A DNA stretch of 44,573 nucleotides from Gemmatimonadota bacterium (GCA_016209885.1 JACQVF010000064.1:1-44573), one strand, 5' to 3'. Counted from the stretch's first letter, positions 18,001 to 28,279 are shown. Made by a program: numbers and translations. Notes: generated from the sequence alone by a model not told the origin.

Positions 18001-18290
18001 AGTTCGTGGTCCTGGAGGACAACCTCTTCCAGATGAAGCTCACCGGACGCGGCCAGGACGGCGTGCGCTGGCCGGCGAAGCTCATCGACAGGCTGCGCAA
18101 TCTCGCCAGCGGCCTGGAACAGGCGGATTTCGCCCCGACGGACCAGCAGGTCGAGGTGCACCAGCTCCTCAAGCAGCAGATCACCACGTACAGGAGCCAG
18201 TTGAGCGAGCTGGTCACGCGAGACCTGGCGGAATTCAACCGCACGCTGAGGGAGAGGAACATCGCGAACATCGTGGCCGGATCTCCGTGA
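15063..18290 (+). CDS. Sortilin/VPS10-like BNR-repeat secreted protein
   Basis: A 1075-residue exported beta-propeller protein. The signal peptide is MLKKKSSLILAAVALALFAL with cleavage near GEA. At least seven BNR/sortilin repeats with the S/T-x-D-x-G-x-T-W signature follow, for example KTADGGAHW, KSVDAGKTW, RTIDGGKTW, SSDDGGATW, RTTNGGESW and KTTDYGRTW. A C-terminal beta domain and a helical ~200-residue tail follow. Start at 15063 has GGAGGTGA 4 nt upstream and gives a proper signal peptide, so the longer upstream frame is excluded. Homologues are often annotated as glycosyl hydrolases, but no catalytic residues are evident; binding or scaffold roles are as likely. Confidence 0.9.
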   Translation: MLKKKSSLILAAVALALFALGRVPARGEAQPITRDIYGQLEYRYVGPVGNRVTSVVGILGDPRVYYVGAASGGIWKTADGGAHWEPVFDDQPVSSLGSLAIAPSDPSIVWAGTGESFIRSHISLGAGIYKSVDAGKTWTLMGLERTGRIGRVVVHPHDPDVVFACALGHASGPQPERGVFRTIDGGKTWERVLFVDENTGCSEMAMDPNRASVLFAGMWQIEIHTWGRESGGPGSGLYMSSDGGTTWGRLTQGLPKTPVGRIAVAVARKNSNRIYALIETGDGVPWKGQDTESGTLWSSDDGGATWRRISHDHSYNGRAHYYSRFAVSPDDENELYFLTASFTVSLDGGQTSTVASGRASPGGDNHDMWIDPTNGDRMIVGNDGGTSISLTRGRSWTRIQLPIAQMYHVNVDNQIPYHLYGNRQDGPSARVPSNSRLSSGVIPRGEWHSVGGGESGWAIPDPVDPNIIWSSGTGSGAIGGVVHRFDERTRQYRHVEIWPESTVGWPAAELKYRFNWTFPVALSPHDRNTVYAGSQHVHRTTNGGESWEVLSPDLTLDDKSRQQISGGLTPDNIGVEYAGVIMAIAESPLEKGVIWAGTNDGLVHVTRDAGARWTNVAANIPNLPSWGTVYNIEPSRHTAGTAYVAFDFHQVNHRDPHIYKTTDYGRTWTNIASDIPKSVLSYVHAIKEDPVRPGLLYAGTENALYVSFNDGQNWLPLQNNLPHAPVYWITIQEHFNDLVVSTYGRGFWILDDITPLRQLTPEVLAAAAHLFPPRPAYRFRDITAPMAQSDDPTAGRSPPYGGAINYYLKSSPAGEVKISILDASGQAVRTLDGSKQPGINRIWWDLRYEPSREVRLRTSPLHAPWVTVGPEGWRPLPAAGGGRLAILAPPGTYTVKLSVAGQQLTHSLTVRKDPNSAGTEADVQAQMKMLFELRDNLETVAGMINQIEWVRKQLSELGGALAEDQSAAPVRTAAGELDKKFVVLEDNLFQMKLTGRGQDGVRWPAKLIDRLRNLASGLEQADFAPTDQQVEVHQLLKQQITTYRSQLSELVTRDLAEFNRTLRERNIANIVAGSP

Positions 18291-18346
18291 CTTGAAGCCG
18301 ACCGGCACCAGCCTGCCCTGGAGAGCTGACCGGTGGATCGAGGAAG

Positions 18347-19507
18347 TCAGCCCGCAGGCGAATCGTGCGTCGGCGGTCCCTCGCGGAGCGACTCCACCGC
18401 CCCTGCCACGAGGAGGCGCTCCCACTTCTCCACCATGCGCTCGAACGTGAACCGCTCCGCGTGGCGCCGGCGAGCCGCGTCGGCCATGCGCCCGCGCAGG
18501 GTCAGATGATCCACGAGGCGGCGCACCGCCGCCGCGATCTCACCCGGCTCGAATCCGCTCGTCACGGTCCCCGGCGCCGTCCCGTCTGGAAAGGGATCCA
18601 GCGCTTCGTCCGCGCCGCTCACCGGCGTGCTCACTACCGGCACCCCCACGGCCATCGCCTCCAGCATCGCGTTGCTCATACCCTCCACGTCGGAGACGAT
18701 GGTAAGGACATCGCATGCGTCGAGCACGTCGCCCACGTCGCGCCGAAAGCCCAGGAAGTGCGCCCGGCCTGCCACGTCCAGCCGCACCGCCAGCGCCTCC
18801 AGAGCAGCGCGCTCGGGCCCGTCCCCCGCCAGGATCGCGTGCGCCCGGTCCGGCAGCTCCGCCAGCGCATACAGCAATCTGTCGATGCGCTTGTCCGGCG
18901 CGAACCGGGAAAGGCAGCCGATCACGAAGGCAGCGTCCGAGAGGCCCAGCGCCTGCCGCAGCGTTCCGGGCGGCTCCGGGCGCTCCGGCGCACGGACGCC
19001 GTTGTAGATGGTGACGATACGCCGCGGATCGAGGTCGGGAAGATCGGCCAAGAACCGGCGGCGCACCGCCTCGGCGTTCGCGACGCTCACGTGAATCCAG
19101 CGCCGGAACGCCACACGGTACTTCCAGCGCTGCGGGAGGTACCCCGCGTAGCCGATCCGTGCCACGATGCGGGGGACGCGGGCGAGCGCGCCGCCCATCG
19201 CCCCGAGCCAGGTCTTCGGGTAGTGGGTGAGAAGAAGCGCATCGGGTGCCAACCGACGGAGCAGCCGGGCGAGGCGCAGCGCATCGTGGATCATCACGTC
19301 GCCGCCCAGTCGGCAGAGGCGCGTCTCGACGCCATGCTCCCGGGCGTGGCGTGCGACCTCCGGGCGGCAAAGGAGGAGCACGCGGTGGCCGCGGGCGTGG
19401 AGCGCGGCCAGGAGGTGGAGCATCCACTTCTCGAGTCCACCGTAGATCCGGGCGCCGTTATGGGCGACGAGGAACGCGGGGCTCAGCGCTTCCTGCACGC
19501 GGCACAC
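18347..19507 (-). CDS. GT4 glycosyltransferase
   Basis: A 386-residue GT-B retaining glycosyltransferase. The N-terminal domain begins FLVAHNGARIYGGLEKW. The C-terminal donor domain has IGCLSRFAPDKRIDRLL, the Glu-x7-Glu-like SDVEGMSNAMLEAMAVGVPVV and GADEAL. Such enzymes act in LPS, O-antigen or exopolysaccharide assembly. Start is GTG at 19507, 3 nt after the stop of the methyltransferase gene; a second in-frame GTG lies 9 nt on. It is the last gene of the envelope operon. The sugar and acceptor are unknown. Confidence 0.88.
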   Translation of the reverse strand: MCRVQEALSPAFLVAHNGARIYGGLEKWMLHLLAALHARGHRVLLLCRPEVARHAREHGVETRLCRLGGDVMIHDALRLARLLRRLAPDALLLTHYPKTWLGAMGGALARVPRIVARIGYAGYLPQRWKYRVAFRRWIHVSVANAEAVRRRFLADLPDLDPRRIVTIYNGVRAPERPEPPGTLRQALGLSDAAFVIGCLSRFAPDKRIDRLLYALAELPDRAHAILAGDGPERAALEALAVRLDVAGRAHFLGFRRDVGDVLDACDVLTIVSDVEGMSNAMLEAMAVGVPVVSTPVSGADEALDPFPDGTAPGTVTSGFEPGEIAAAVRRLVDHLTLRGRMADAARRRHAERFTFERMVEKWERLLVAGAVESLREGPPTHDSPAG

Positions 19508-19510
19508 CCG

Positions 19511-20071
19511 TCAGCGGACGAGGACGGCCAGAATCCCGAAGCCGGCCAGGAGTCCCACGGCGGTCTGATACTCCCGGTTCCCGAGGTAGCGGCGAAAATC
19601 GAAGCCGCCACCACGGCTGCCGGCCACCTCCGCCGCGCCCACGGCCTCGGGGCGGTAAGGGCGGAGGCGTGGCAGGAAGGTGGGCACCGTGCGGGCGTAG
19701 CCACGATATGCGTCCCCGAACTCTTTCTCGAGGGCCTCCGCCTCGACGCGCATGGCGCGGCCGTAGACGAGGGCGAAGAGCGCCACGAACAGGATCACGA
19801 ACTCGACGCGCCCGCTGGCTATGGCCAGCCCCAGTCCGATGAGACAGGAGCCCAGGTAGAGGGGGTTCCGCGTATGGGCGTACGGTCCGGTCACCGCGAG
19901 AGCCCGGTCCTTCCGGATCACGCCGGCCGCCCACGCCCGCAGTGTCGCGCCGGCCACCGCAAGCGCCAGGCCTGCGGCCAGCAGCGGAAGCGTCGGACGC
20001 GCGAAGTAGAAGAAAGGCGGGACCAGCAGCCAGGCGAGGCGCAGCCGAATCCAGCGGAGGGTCACGTTCAT
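19511..20071 (-). CDS. Isoprenylcysteine carboxyl methyltransferase-like membrane enzyme
   Basis: A 186-residue integral membrane protein of the ICMT/PEMT-like methyltransferase fold with about four or five hydrophobic segments. The SAM-binding hallmark is GPYAHTRNPLYLGS, followed by a C-terminal EAEALEKEFGDAYRGYARTV and PTFLPRLRPY. Bacterial members methylate membrane or isoprenoid substrates that are mostly unknown. The ATG overlaps the stop of the preceding gene by 4 nt, and it couples to the GT4 downstream. In this operon a lipid or polyprenyl-linked substrate is likely, but that is inference. Confidence 0.85.
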   Translation of the reverse strand: MNVTLRWIRLRLAWLLVPPFFYFARPTLPLLAAGLALAVAGATLRAWAAGVIRKDRALAVTGPYAHTRNPLYLGSCLIGLGLAIASGRVEFVILFVALFALVYGRAMRVEAEALEKEFGDAYRGYARTVPTFLPRLRPYRPEAVGAAEVAGSRGGGFDFRRYLGNREYQTAVGLLAGFGILAVLVR

Positions 20072-21069
20072 GGCGCTGCGTGCGGCTCACCTCCGCCTGC
20101 TTCCTGCTGGTACTCCTCCACGGCCCACACGAGCAGCGGGATCATGATCTCATGGTGGCCGGTGATCTGGTATCCCGCGCCGCCGCCGGTGCGGGTCGGC
20201 CGCTCGACCACGTTCACGCGCGGGCGGTAGTGGCGGATCATGTCGAGGTCCGCCGTAGTGAAGCGCCGGGGCCGCCCGCCGTTCAGGTTGCGCGCCACGG
20301 TGAGCGCCTTGAGGAAGACCTCGGGCATGAGCACGGCAGAGCCCACATTCAGCACGACGCCGCCATCGTCGAGCGTCTCGAGGTGGGCGGCCAGGCGCCG
20401 GAAGTCGATCATGGAGCATGCACCGATCGCCGCGCCGTCGGCGGATGGATGCTGGTAGACGATGTCGGCGCCGATCGCCGCGTGAACCGTCAGCGGCAGG
20501 TGGAGACGCCGCGCGGCCAGGAGCAGCGACCGGTCCGGCGCCGCAAGTGCGGGCGCGCGCTCGAGGGCCGCGCCCAGCGCCTCGCCGAGCCCCATCCCCT
20601 CCCGGGCGCCGGCCACGATCGCCCCGTTGAACTCGTGGCCGGTTTCCTCCCACATCCCGAACGTGCCATCGGCGAGACCGGCCTCCACATCCTCGGAGGT
20701 CGCGCCCCAGCGGGCGATCTCGAAATCGTGGATCGCCGCGGAACCGTTCGCGGCAATGAGCGTGGCCGCACGACGTTCCATCATGCGGATCAGGAGCGGT
20801 GAGAGCCCCGTCTTGATCACGTGGCCGCCGACCATCCACACCACCGCCTTCCCGCCAGCCGCGGCGTTCGCCACGGCGCGGGCGACGGCCCGCAAGCTCG
20901 TCGCTTGAAGGAGGTCCGGCAGGGCGTCGAGGAACGCGCGGAAGCTGCGATCCTCGCCCGGCGGCACCGCGAATGCGTCGGCGCTCACCTTGTTCGCCCG
21001 CTCGCGGAGCGGCAGGGTGCGGACGCGGGACAGGTCCGCCTCAGGCGGGGAGCGACGTTCGCCGCTCAA
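20068..21069 (-). CDS. Uncharacterised GGHVIKTG-motif protein
   Basis: A 333-residue soluble protein I do not recognise as a named family. Conserved-looking blocks are WMVGGHVIKTGLSPLL, ANGSAAIHDFEIARWG, TSEDVEAGLADGTFGMWEETG, an internal VYQHPSADGAAIG and a C-terminal GYQITGHHEIMIP. The glycine-rich, alternating beta/alpha pattern suggests a Rossmann-like or NAD-binding fold. TTG at 21069 is chosen as start because it overlaps the upstream TGA (TTGA) and all upstream residues are low-complexity; GTG at 21108 is an alternative. It overlaps the ICMT-like gene by ATGA. It is embedded in a lipid A/LPS operon, so an envelope role is possible but unproven. Confidence 0.7.
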   Translation of the reverse strand: MSGERRSPPEADLSRVRTLPLRERANKVSADAFAVPPGEDRSFRAFLDALPDLLQATSLRAVARAVANAAAGGKAVVWMVGGHVIKTGLSPLLIRMMERRAATLIAANGSAAIHDFEIARWGATSEDVEAGLADGTFGMWEETGHEFNGAIVAGAREGMGLGEALGAALERAPALAAPDRSLLLAARRLHLPLTVHAAIGADIVYQHPSADGAAIGACSMIDFRRLAAHLETLDDGGVVLNVGSAVLMPEVFLKALTVARNLNGGRPRRFTTADLDMIRHYRPRVNVVERPTRTGGGAGYQITGHHEIMIPLLVWAVEEYQQEAGGGEPHAAP

Positions 21070-21899
21070 GGCCAGAGGCGGTCTTGGGAGCCGGCCCCCC
21101 GGGGCCACGAATCGGCCAGGGGGCTTCCGCTCTCGAAACGGCGGAGTTCGAGGGTCAGCGATCCGATCAGCGGCACCTTGGAGCGCATCTGCACCAGAAG
21201 CTTGCGGTCATCATCCGTGAAGTAGATCTCCGCTTCGCCCCCCTTGGAGAACAGCCCGTCCGTCTGGATGATCGGCCGCACGACCACGGTCTGAAACGTA
21301 CCTGCCGGCACCTTGACCTTCTCGCGTCGCAGCACCTCGAGGATCACCGGGTTGCCGTCTTCCTTGAAGTAGCGGTCGAACCGGTACTTCCGGCCCGGCT
21401 CGAGGGGGAGCGTGCGCACGAAGTAGACGAACGAGACGTCGTCGAGGGGCTCCGAGCTGGCAAGCGTCCCCGAGTCCTTCCCGTCCGAGCGCTCCCAGCG
21501 CATCTCATCCCAGTAGAACTCGAGTTGGCGGTGGCGCCGGTACCGCACCTCCTTCTGGTCCTGGCGAAAGCGATGGCTGCTCAGAGTGTGGATGTCGATC
21601 CAGGACTGCAGGGTATCATGCACCTGGAGAAAGAGGACTCCACCGTCAATATTGAGCTGGACGTGATAGGCGGCATGACCGCGCACCGTGTCGATCCCCA
21701 GGACGCTCATGCTGCCCTGGCCCGCCGTGACCGCGCCGAGCTTGACCCGGTACTCCAGCGTCTCGCCCGGCCCGTACGGGACCGGCGCCGGCGGCTGCAG
21801 GGAGGCGCCGTCCCGCGGAAGCGTCCGGACAACCTGGGCGCCCGCGCCACCGCTCACCAGGAGGGCCCCGCCGAACGCAGCCGCCATGAGCCCGCGCAC
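21066..21899 (-). CDS. DUF3108 exported protein
   Basis: A 277-residue periplasmic protein with a signal peptide (GLMAAAFGGALLVSGGAGAQ). The core (GETLEYRVKLGAVTAGQGSM, then FVYFVRTLPLEPG and a C-terminal EIYFTDDDRKLLVQMRSKV) matches the DUF3108 lipid/lipoprotein-carrier-like beta fold. The family often sits beside LPS genes, but its ligand is not established. GTG at 21899 has GGGAG 3 nt upstream, overlapping the TAG of the previous gene. Its own stop overlaps the next start (TTGA). Confidence 0.8.
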   Translation of the reverse strand: MRGLMAAAFGGALLVSGGAGAQVVRTLPRDGASLQPPAPVPYGPGETLEYRVKLGAVTAGQGSMSVLGIDTVRGHAAYHVQLNIDGGVLFLQVHDTLQSWIDIHTLSSHRFRQDQKEVRYRRHRQLEFYWDEMRWERSDGKDSGTLASSEPLDDVSFVYFVRTLPLEPGRKYRFDRYFKEDGNPVILEVLRREKVKVPAGTFQTVVVRPIIQTDGLFSKGGEAEIYFTDDDRKLLVQMRSKVPLIGSLTLELRRFESGSPLADSWPRGAGSQDRLWP

Positions 21900-21906
21900 G
21901 TGCTCC

Positions 21907-22665
21907 CTACTCCCGCGTCTGCTCGGGCTGGCCGCTCCGCGAATGGCGCATTAGCGCTACCAGGTGGCGAGCCGTCGCGAGCAGACGGAACCGGGACTGC
22001 CGGACCCGGATGTCGTACCGCAGCTTCACGGGCACCTCCTCGATCCGGCGGGCATGGGGCGCGACGGCGTAGAGCAGCTCCACGTTCGCGGCCCAGCCGA
22101 CCCCGTGGAGCAGCCGGTTACCCGCTTTTTCCAGCGCCTTCCTGAGCACGATTGCGCGATACGCGCGAAAGCCCGACACGGGATCGGAGACCGGTGCGGC
22201 CCGGTACAGCTGCTGGAGCAACACCGGCAGCGCCCATCGCAGCAGCCGCACACCCCGAGGCCGTCTGCCGTTGCGCTGAGCCGCGCTGGCCGCCACGTCC
22301 GCGCCGCCCTCGATGACCTTCACCAGCGAGACGAGGTCATCGGGACTCTCCGTGAAATCCCCCTGCAGCACGACCACCACATCGCGCTTCGGGTAGCTCG
22401 CACGGTTTACAGCCTCACGGACCAGCGCCTCCACTGCGCCCTCGTAGCCCACACGAGCGCTGCCACGCACGACCGTGAGGGGCAGAACCGGCTCGTAACG
22501 GGCCAGCACGTCGGCGGTGCGGTCCGTGGAGGAATCGTCGAAAACCAGCAGTTCGTAATCGCGGCCGAAATCCCCCATCACATTGCGGATTTTCCAGAGG
22601 AGCACGCCGATCGTTCGCTCCTCGTTGTGCGCCGGGATGCAGATGTAGATCACGTCCTGTCGCAT
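21907..22665 (-). CDS. GT2 glycosyltransferase, DPM1-like
   Basis: A 252-residue polyprenyl-phosphate-type GT2. It has YICIPAHNEERTIG, the DDSSTDRT nucleotide site, an atypical metal region VVVLQGDFTESPDDL (QGD in place of the usual DAD), SDPVSGFRAYRA and a basic C-terminus without membrane segments. Such proteins load a sugar onto undecaprenyl or dolichyl phosphate. ATG at 22665 is used, as residues upstream are unrelated arginine-rich sequence. It lies 44 nt after the acyltransferase and 7 nt before the DUF3108 gene. Confidence 0.87.
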   Translation of the reverse strand: MRQDVIYICIPAHNEERTIGVLLWKIRNVMGDFGRDYELLVFDDSSTDRTADVLARYEPVLPLTVVRGSARVGYEGAVEALVREAVNRASYPKRDVVVVLQGDFTESPDDLVSLVKVIEGGADVAASAAQRNGRRPRGVRLLRWALPVLLQQLYRAAPVSDPVSGFRAYRAIVLRKALEKAGNRLLHGVGWAANVELLYAVAPHARRIEEVPVKLRYDIRVRQSRFRLLATARHLVALMRHSRSGQPEQTRE

Positions 22666-22709
22666 GCTCCCGTGAAGAATCCGGTGGCGATGAGCGAATC
22701 GCGAATCGC

Positions 22710-23623
22710 TTATACCTGACGCCCGGATCGCGGTTCCTGCGCCGGGCGCGTTTTCCACCGCCGGTGCTGCCAGAAATATTGGCCGGGCACCTCGCGAACG
22801 ACGCGCTCGAGGGCCCGGACGTGCTCCGCCGTCAGCCGCCGCACGTCTTCGGCGAGTACCCCCGTGCGCTGCGCGACGATCTCCATGAGTCGGAAGTCGT
22901 AGCGCAACCCGGGCCCCGCCGCCCGCACTGCAAGTCCCACAAAGATGGGGGCGCCCGTGCGCAACGCGAAGAGGGCGGGTCCCCGCGCCGTGGACGCAAG
23001 CATCCCCAGGAAGTCCACGAAGATCCCGGCACGCCGCGCGTCCTGGTCGCCCAGGAGTGCGACCGCTCGTCCGGACCGCAATGAGCGCAGCACCTCGCGC
23101 GGCGCCTCCCGCTGGTCGATCACCCGCACCCCCACCCGCTCTCGCGCCTGGCGCAGCGCGCGGTCGAACAGCGGATTGGCCTGCCGCCGCGCCACCACGT
23201 CCAGGGGAACGCCGTGAGCGGCGAGCGCTGCGGCCCCGATCTCCCAGTTGCCCAGGTGGCCGGTCACGACCAGGGCGCCTCGACCCGCGCGCAACGCGCG
23301 CTCCAGGCTCTCGAATCCTGCGATCGGCGCCCGCGCCAGCACCTCGGCGCCGATCCCGGTCAGCCTCAGCACCGTCACACCCTCGCGCCCCAGGTGCCGG
23401 TAGCAGTCTCGCGCCACCTGGCGCCGCCACGCGACGGGCCGCTCCGGGAACGCCGCGCGCAGGTGACGCTCGACCTCGGCGCGCCGGATCCGCACGGGCC
23501 GGTACGCCGCCTCGCCCAGCAGCTCACCGAAGCGGAGCGCCGCGCGCTCGGGCAGCGCGCACGCCAGCGCCGAGGCGAGCCGGAACCCCGCGTATTCGAC
23601 CCGCTGCCGCCAGGTCGGCCGCC

Positions 23624-23627
<4 letters not shown>
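22710..23627 (-). CDS. Lipid A late acyltransferase (LpxL/LpxM family)
   Basis: A 305-residue membrane-associated acyltransferase that adds a secondary acyl chain to lipid A. The catalytic HX4E dyad is His124/Glu129 in VVTGHLGNWE, followed by ARRQANPLFDRALR, LLGDQDARRAGIFVDFLG and the C-terminal WQHRRWKTRP. GTG at 23627 overlaps the MsbA stop as GTGA, which decides the start. The family length is normal. The coupling to msbA, which flips lipid A, strongly supports the role. Whether the donor is lauroyl or another acyl chain is unknown. Confidence 0.92.
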
Positions 23628-25474
<1,847 letters not shown>

Positions 25475-25535
25475 GCCTTCGTCCGGTACTTCGCCCGCCC
25501 GGCCGCAGCGTCAGCGGGCCCAGGGGCGAGCCATC

Positions 25536-25541
25536 AATATA
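25536..25541 (-). promoter_or_regulatory. -10-like box before msbA
   Basis: TATATT on the minus strand stands out in GC-rich DNA 62 nt upstream of msbA, just after the end of the PorX-like gene. No good -35 is visible. It could start the envelope operon. Confidence 0.35.
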
Positions 25542-25553
25542 ACGGGCGGTGGC

Positions 25554-27125
25554 TCACTGCGGGCGCGGCGCGAGGATCGCGACCGGAAGGATCATCTCCT
25601 CGGGGCTGATGCCGCCGTGCAGAAACGAGCCCCGGTAGCGTGCCTGGTACTCCCTGAGCTTGGTGGGATAGACGAAGAAGTAGTCCTCCAGGGCGATCAG
25701 GTAGCTCAGCCCCAGGCGGCCGGGCGGGAATCGCAGGTCCTCCTCCGAGCTGGTAGTGAACACTGTATCCGGGTCCTCGGCCCTGAGGTCGCCTCCGAAC
25801 TTGTAGCGCAGGTTGGCGGTCGCGTCCTTGCGCGCGAACACGGTGGCCGGATGCTGACAGCAGATCGAGCCGTGGTCCGTGGTGAGGACGACGGACAGCT
25901 CGGCGGCCGCCGCTTCTTCCAGTACGGCACGCGCGGTCGAGCGCTCGAACCAGTTCTTGGTGAGCGCTCGAAGCGCGGCCTCGTCCCGGGCGACCTCCAT
26001 GAGGATAGCGGACTCGCTGCGTCCGTGGGTAAGCAAGTCCACGAAGTTGAAGACCAGCGCGACCACGGAGCGGGGCACGGTGAAGGCATGCTTCACCCGG
26101 GCCATGACGTCCTCGTGCTCCCGGTCCGTGAAGATCTTCTCGTAATGCACCGGGATCTCGTGTCCCGTGATCTTGCGGAGCTGCTGGCGGAGCAGCTCGT
26201 CCTCGAACGCATTCAGGCTCGCCTCGTCGTCCGGCATGAACCACCAGTCCGGGTAGCTCGCGGCGATCTCGGCGGGGAAGCGGCCGCCGAAGATGGCGTT
26301 GCGGGCGTAGGGAGTGGCCGTAGGCACGATCGAGTAGTAGAGCGTCTCCTGGATGTCGAACATCTCGGCGACGAGCGGCGCGATGATGCGCCACTGGTCC
26401 AGCCGCAGGCAGTCCACGATGATGAAGAGGACGGGCCGGTCACCAAGCTGTGGGATCAGGAACCTGCGGACCACGTCCACGGAGAGGTCGGGGCGATCCG
26501 CGTCCGGCTGCCGCATCCAGTGAGGGTACTGCCTTCGAATCCAGTGCCCGAAGTCGCGGCGGAGGTCCGTCATGAGAGCGGTCACCGTCTCGAGCAACCC
26601 GACCTCGCTCGCGTCCGTGAGCCGCACGTGCCAGTCGACGAGCTCGGCGTACACTCGCGCGAATGCCCGGTGGTCCCGCGCCTCCTCGCGCCGGCGGGCA
26701 AGCTCGGGGAAGCGACCCGCGAAGTCCTGGGCCGAACGCTGTTGCTGGAGCGTCGGCCCTTCCAGGAGATGGGTGACTACGGACAGCACCTGGCGCGGGC
26801 TCGTGGGCTTGACGAGGTACGCCTCCACCTGCCGGCCCACCGCCTCGGTGAGCGTGTGGTCCTCCTCCGACTTCGTCACCATGACCACCCGGGCGAGTGG
26901 GTTCTCGCGGCGCAGCTCGCGGAGCACTTCGAGCCCGCTGCGCCCGGGCATCTGCTCGTCCAGGAGCACCAGGTCGTACGCGTTGCGGCGCAAGAGCTCG
27001 AGCGCATCGTCACCATTCAGGATCGCATCCACCTCGTAGCCGCGCTGCTGGAGAAAGAAAAGGTGCGGCTTGAGAAGGTCGATCTCGTCGTCCACCCACA
27101 GGATGCGTTTTCCGGTAGCCGCCAT
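25554..27125 (-). CDS. porX: PorX-like response regulator with PglZ domain
   Basis: A 523-residue receiver plus PglZ (alkaline-phosphatase superfamily) protein. The receiver has DD at 12-13, phospho-acceptor Asp56 (LLDEQMPG), Thr84 and Lys106 (LVKPTS). A helical middle leads to PglZ with likely metal ligands Asp238 (IIVDCLRLD), nucleophile Thr271 (PTATPYARN), Asp363/His367 (NFVDLLTHG) and Asp417/His418 (TTDHGS). PorX of Bacteroidota has this architecture, controls type IX secretion with PorY, and has phosphodiesterase activity. All active-site positions appear kept. ATG at 27125 begins directly with the receiver. It sits between a TonB-type gene and msbA; no PorY-type kinase is in the window. 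Confidence 0.87.
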   Translation of the reverse strand: MAATGKRILWVDDEIDLLKPHLFFLQQRGYEVDAILNGDDALELLRRNAYDLVLLDEQMPGRSGLEVLRELRRENPLARVVMVTKSEEDHTLTEAVGRQVEAYLVKPTSPRQVLSVVTHLLEGPTLQQQRSAQDFAGRFPELARRREEARDHRAFARVYAELVDWHVRLTDASEVGLLETVTALMTDLRRDFGHWIRRQYPHWMRQPDADRPDLSVDVVRRFLIPQLGDRPVLFIIVDCLRLDQWRIIAPLVAEMFDIQETLYYSIVPTATPYARNAIFGGRFPAEIAASYPDWWFMPDDEASLNAFEDELLRQQLRKITGHEIPVHYEKIFTDREHEDVMARVKHAFTVPRSVVALVFNFVDLLTHGRSESAILMEVARDEAALRALTKNWFERSTARAVLEEAAAAELSVVLTTDHGSICCQHPATVFARKDATANLRYKFGGDLRAEDPDTVFTTSSEEDLRFPPGRLGLSYLIALEDYFFVYPTKLREYQARYRGSFLHGGISPEEMILPVAILAPRPQ

Positions 27126-27341
27126 CGTCCTCGTCTTCTCCGTCGTTCTGCTCCATCGATCGCAATGAGCAGGCCAGCCCGCGCACCATGGATCGCCGCG
27201 CCTGGTACGCGCTCAGCATCTGCCCGCGCGGTTGGTAACGCAGCGCAGGGAATCTGCGCTGAGCCCGTGCCCGGGAACCAGTCCCCCTCGCCCTCACCCT
27301 CGCTCGCGCCTGCGCGCGGCGCGGCGGCGCGGAGGTGAAGA

Positions 27342-28019
27342 CTACATGCTGATGGTATAGGGGAACCAGGCGGCCACCGGTTTGCCACCGCGCACCGCCG
27401 GGTCAAACAGCCACTGGGCCGCCTCCTCCTTGAGCCGGCGGTTCAGCCCCGCGTCCGGCGTCGGTGGATAGAGGCGTGTCGAGTCCGGGACCACGCGACC
27501 CATCTCGTCCACGAAGACCCAAACCTGGATCTCGCGGCCCCGGAGCCGCTTGTCGCTCGGCGGCACGATCATCCCCCGGGGCGATGGCGGGATGAGCCGG
27601 AAGTATCCCCCCTCCGCCGTGCCACCGTCTCCGCGCCCGGTCCCTCGGGCGAGCCCCGAGCCCTGGCCCTGCCCTTCGGAGGCCGCGCGGCCTTGGCCGA
27701 GGAGCGAGGCGACATCGATGACGGGCTGCTGATGGACCTCCACGTCCGACACCGTGACGGAGGGGAGGGGCACCAGCGGCGGTACGATGGAGGCCCACGG
27801 CGGCGTCCGGAGCCGGAGCGCCCGCATCCCGCCCCCACCGACCGCCCGGTTGTCGCCCGCTCTCGGCCCCGCGGCCGCGAACGGCGAGGGGGGGAGCGGC
27901 GTGGTACGCCACATAAAGAAGACGGCGAGGTGCGCGAGGAGTGAGAGGCCGAGGGCGGTCCCCCAGACCCTGCGCTCCCTGCGCCACCGCTCTTCGACCG
28001 TGAGACCCTGCCTACTCAT
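27342..28019 (-). CDS. TonB-type protein with C-terminal TonB domain
   Basis: A 225-residue inner-membrane protein. A short cytoplasmic N-terminus precedes one membrane helix (GTALGLSLLAHLAVFFMW, residues ~20-37). A Pro/Gly-rich periplasmic spacer (~40-140) and a C-terminal TonB-like fold with EIQVWVFVDEMGRV, then RLKEEAAQWLFDPAVRGGKPV and a final WFPYTISM follow. Such proteins pass proton-motive energy to outer-membrane receptors. No ExbB/ExbD is adjacent. ATG at 28019 has GAGAGG upstream and overlaps the stop of the preceding small ORF (ATGA). Confidence 0.85.
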   Translation of the reverse strand: MSRQGLTVEERWRRERRVWGTALGLSLLAHLAVFFMWRTTPLPPSPFAAAGPRAGDNRAVGGGGMRALRLRTPPWASIVPPLVPLPSVTVSDVEVHQQPVIDVASLLGQGRAASEGQGQGSGLARGTGRGDGGTAEGGYFRLIPPSPRGMIVPPSDKRLRGREIQVWVFVDEMGRVVPDSTRLYPPTPDAGLNRRLKEEAAQWLFDPAVRGGKPVAAWFPYTISM

Positions 28020-28279
28020 CGCCTCTCGCCGGATGCCAGCCCGCCAGCCAGCACCACCGACAGCCCGCGCAGCTCCCCCGGCTCCCGTGCGATCAGCCGA
28101 TCCCGAGACATGAACCACAGGGCGCCGGTCAATGGGGCCCAGGCCATAGCAGTAGGTACACCGTGTTGGGCGGCCCGTGCCGTCTCCCGCGCCTCGATCC
28201 CGCTACCGCGTCCGCTGAGGGAGAGCCGGCGCAGCACGTCGCTCGCGGCGGCGAGCGCCGGAGCCACGCGGCGAGTCAC
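28016..28279 (-). CDS. Small ORF after the 8-bp repeat
   Basis: An 87-residue frame of unknown function. It starts with GTG in the last 8-bp repeat unit and ends in an ATGA overlap with the TonB-type gene, which argues it is translated. Residues ~40-65 (TAMAWAPLTGALWFM) are mildly hydrophobic; no domain is recognised. It may be a remnant of a larger gene. Support is only positional. Confidence 0.4.
   Translation of the reverse strand: MTRRVAPALAAASDVLRRLSLSGRGSGIEARETARAAQHGVPTAMAWAPLTGALWFMSRDRLIAREPGELRGLSVVLAGGLASGERR

Noticed and set aside
15354..18425. A 1023-residue open frame antisense to the sortilin-like gene
   Set aside because: High-GC DNA keeps the antisense frame open. The plus frame has a signal peptide, repeated BNR motifs and a perfect ribosome binding site; the antisense product is arginine/valine-rich with no domain.
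25554..27125. PglZ phage-defence component (BREX)
   Set aside because: The protein is a receiver-PglZ fusion of PorX type, and no brxC, pglX or other BREX gene is in the window.
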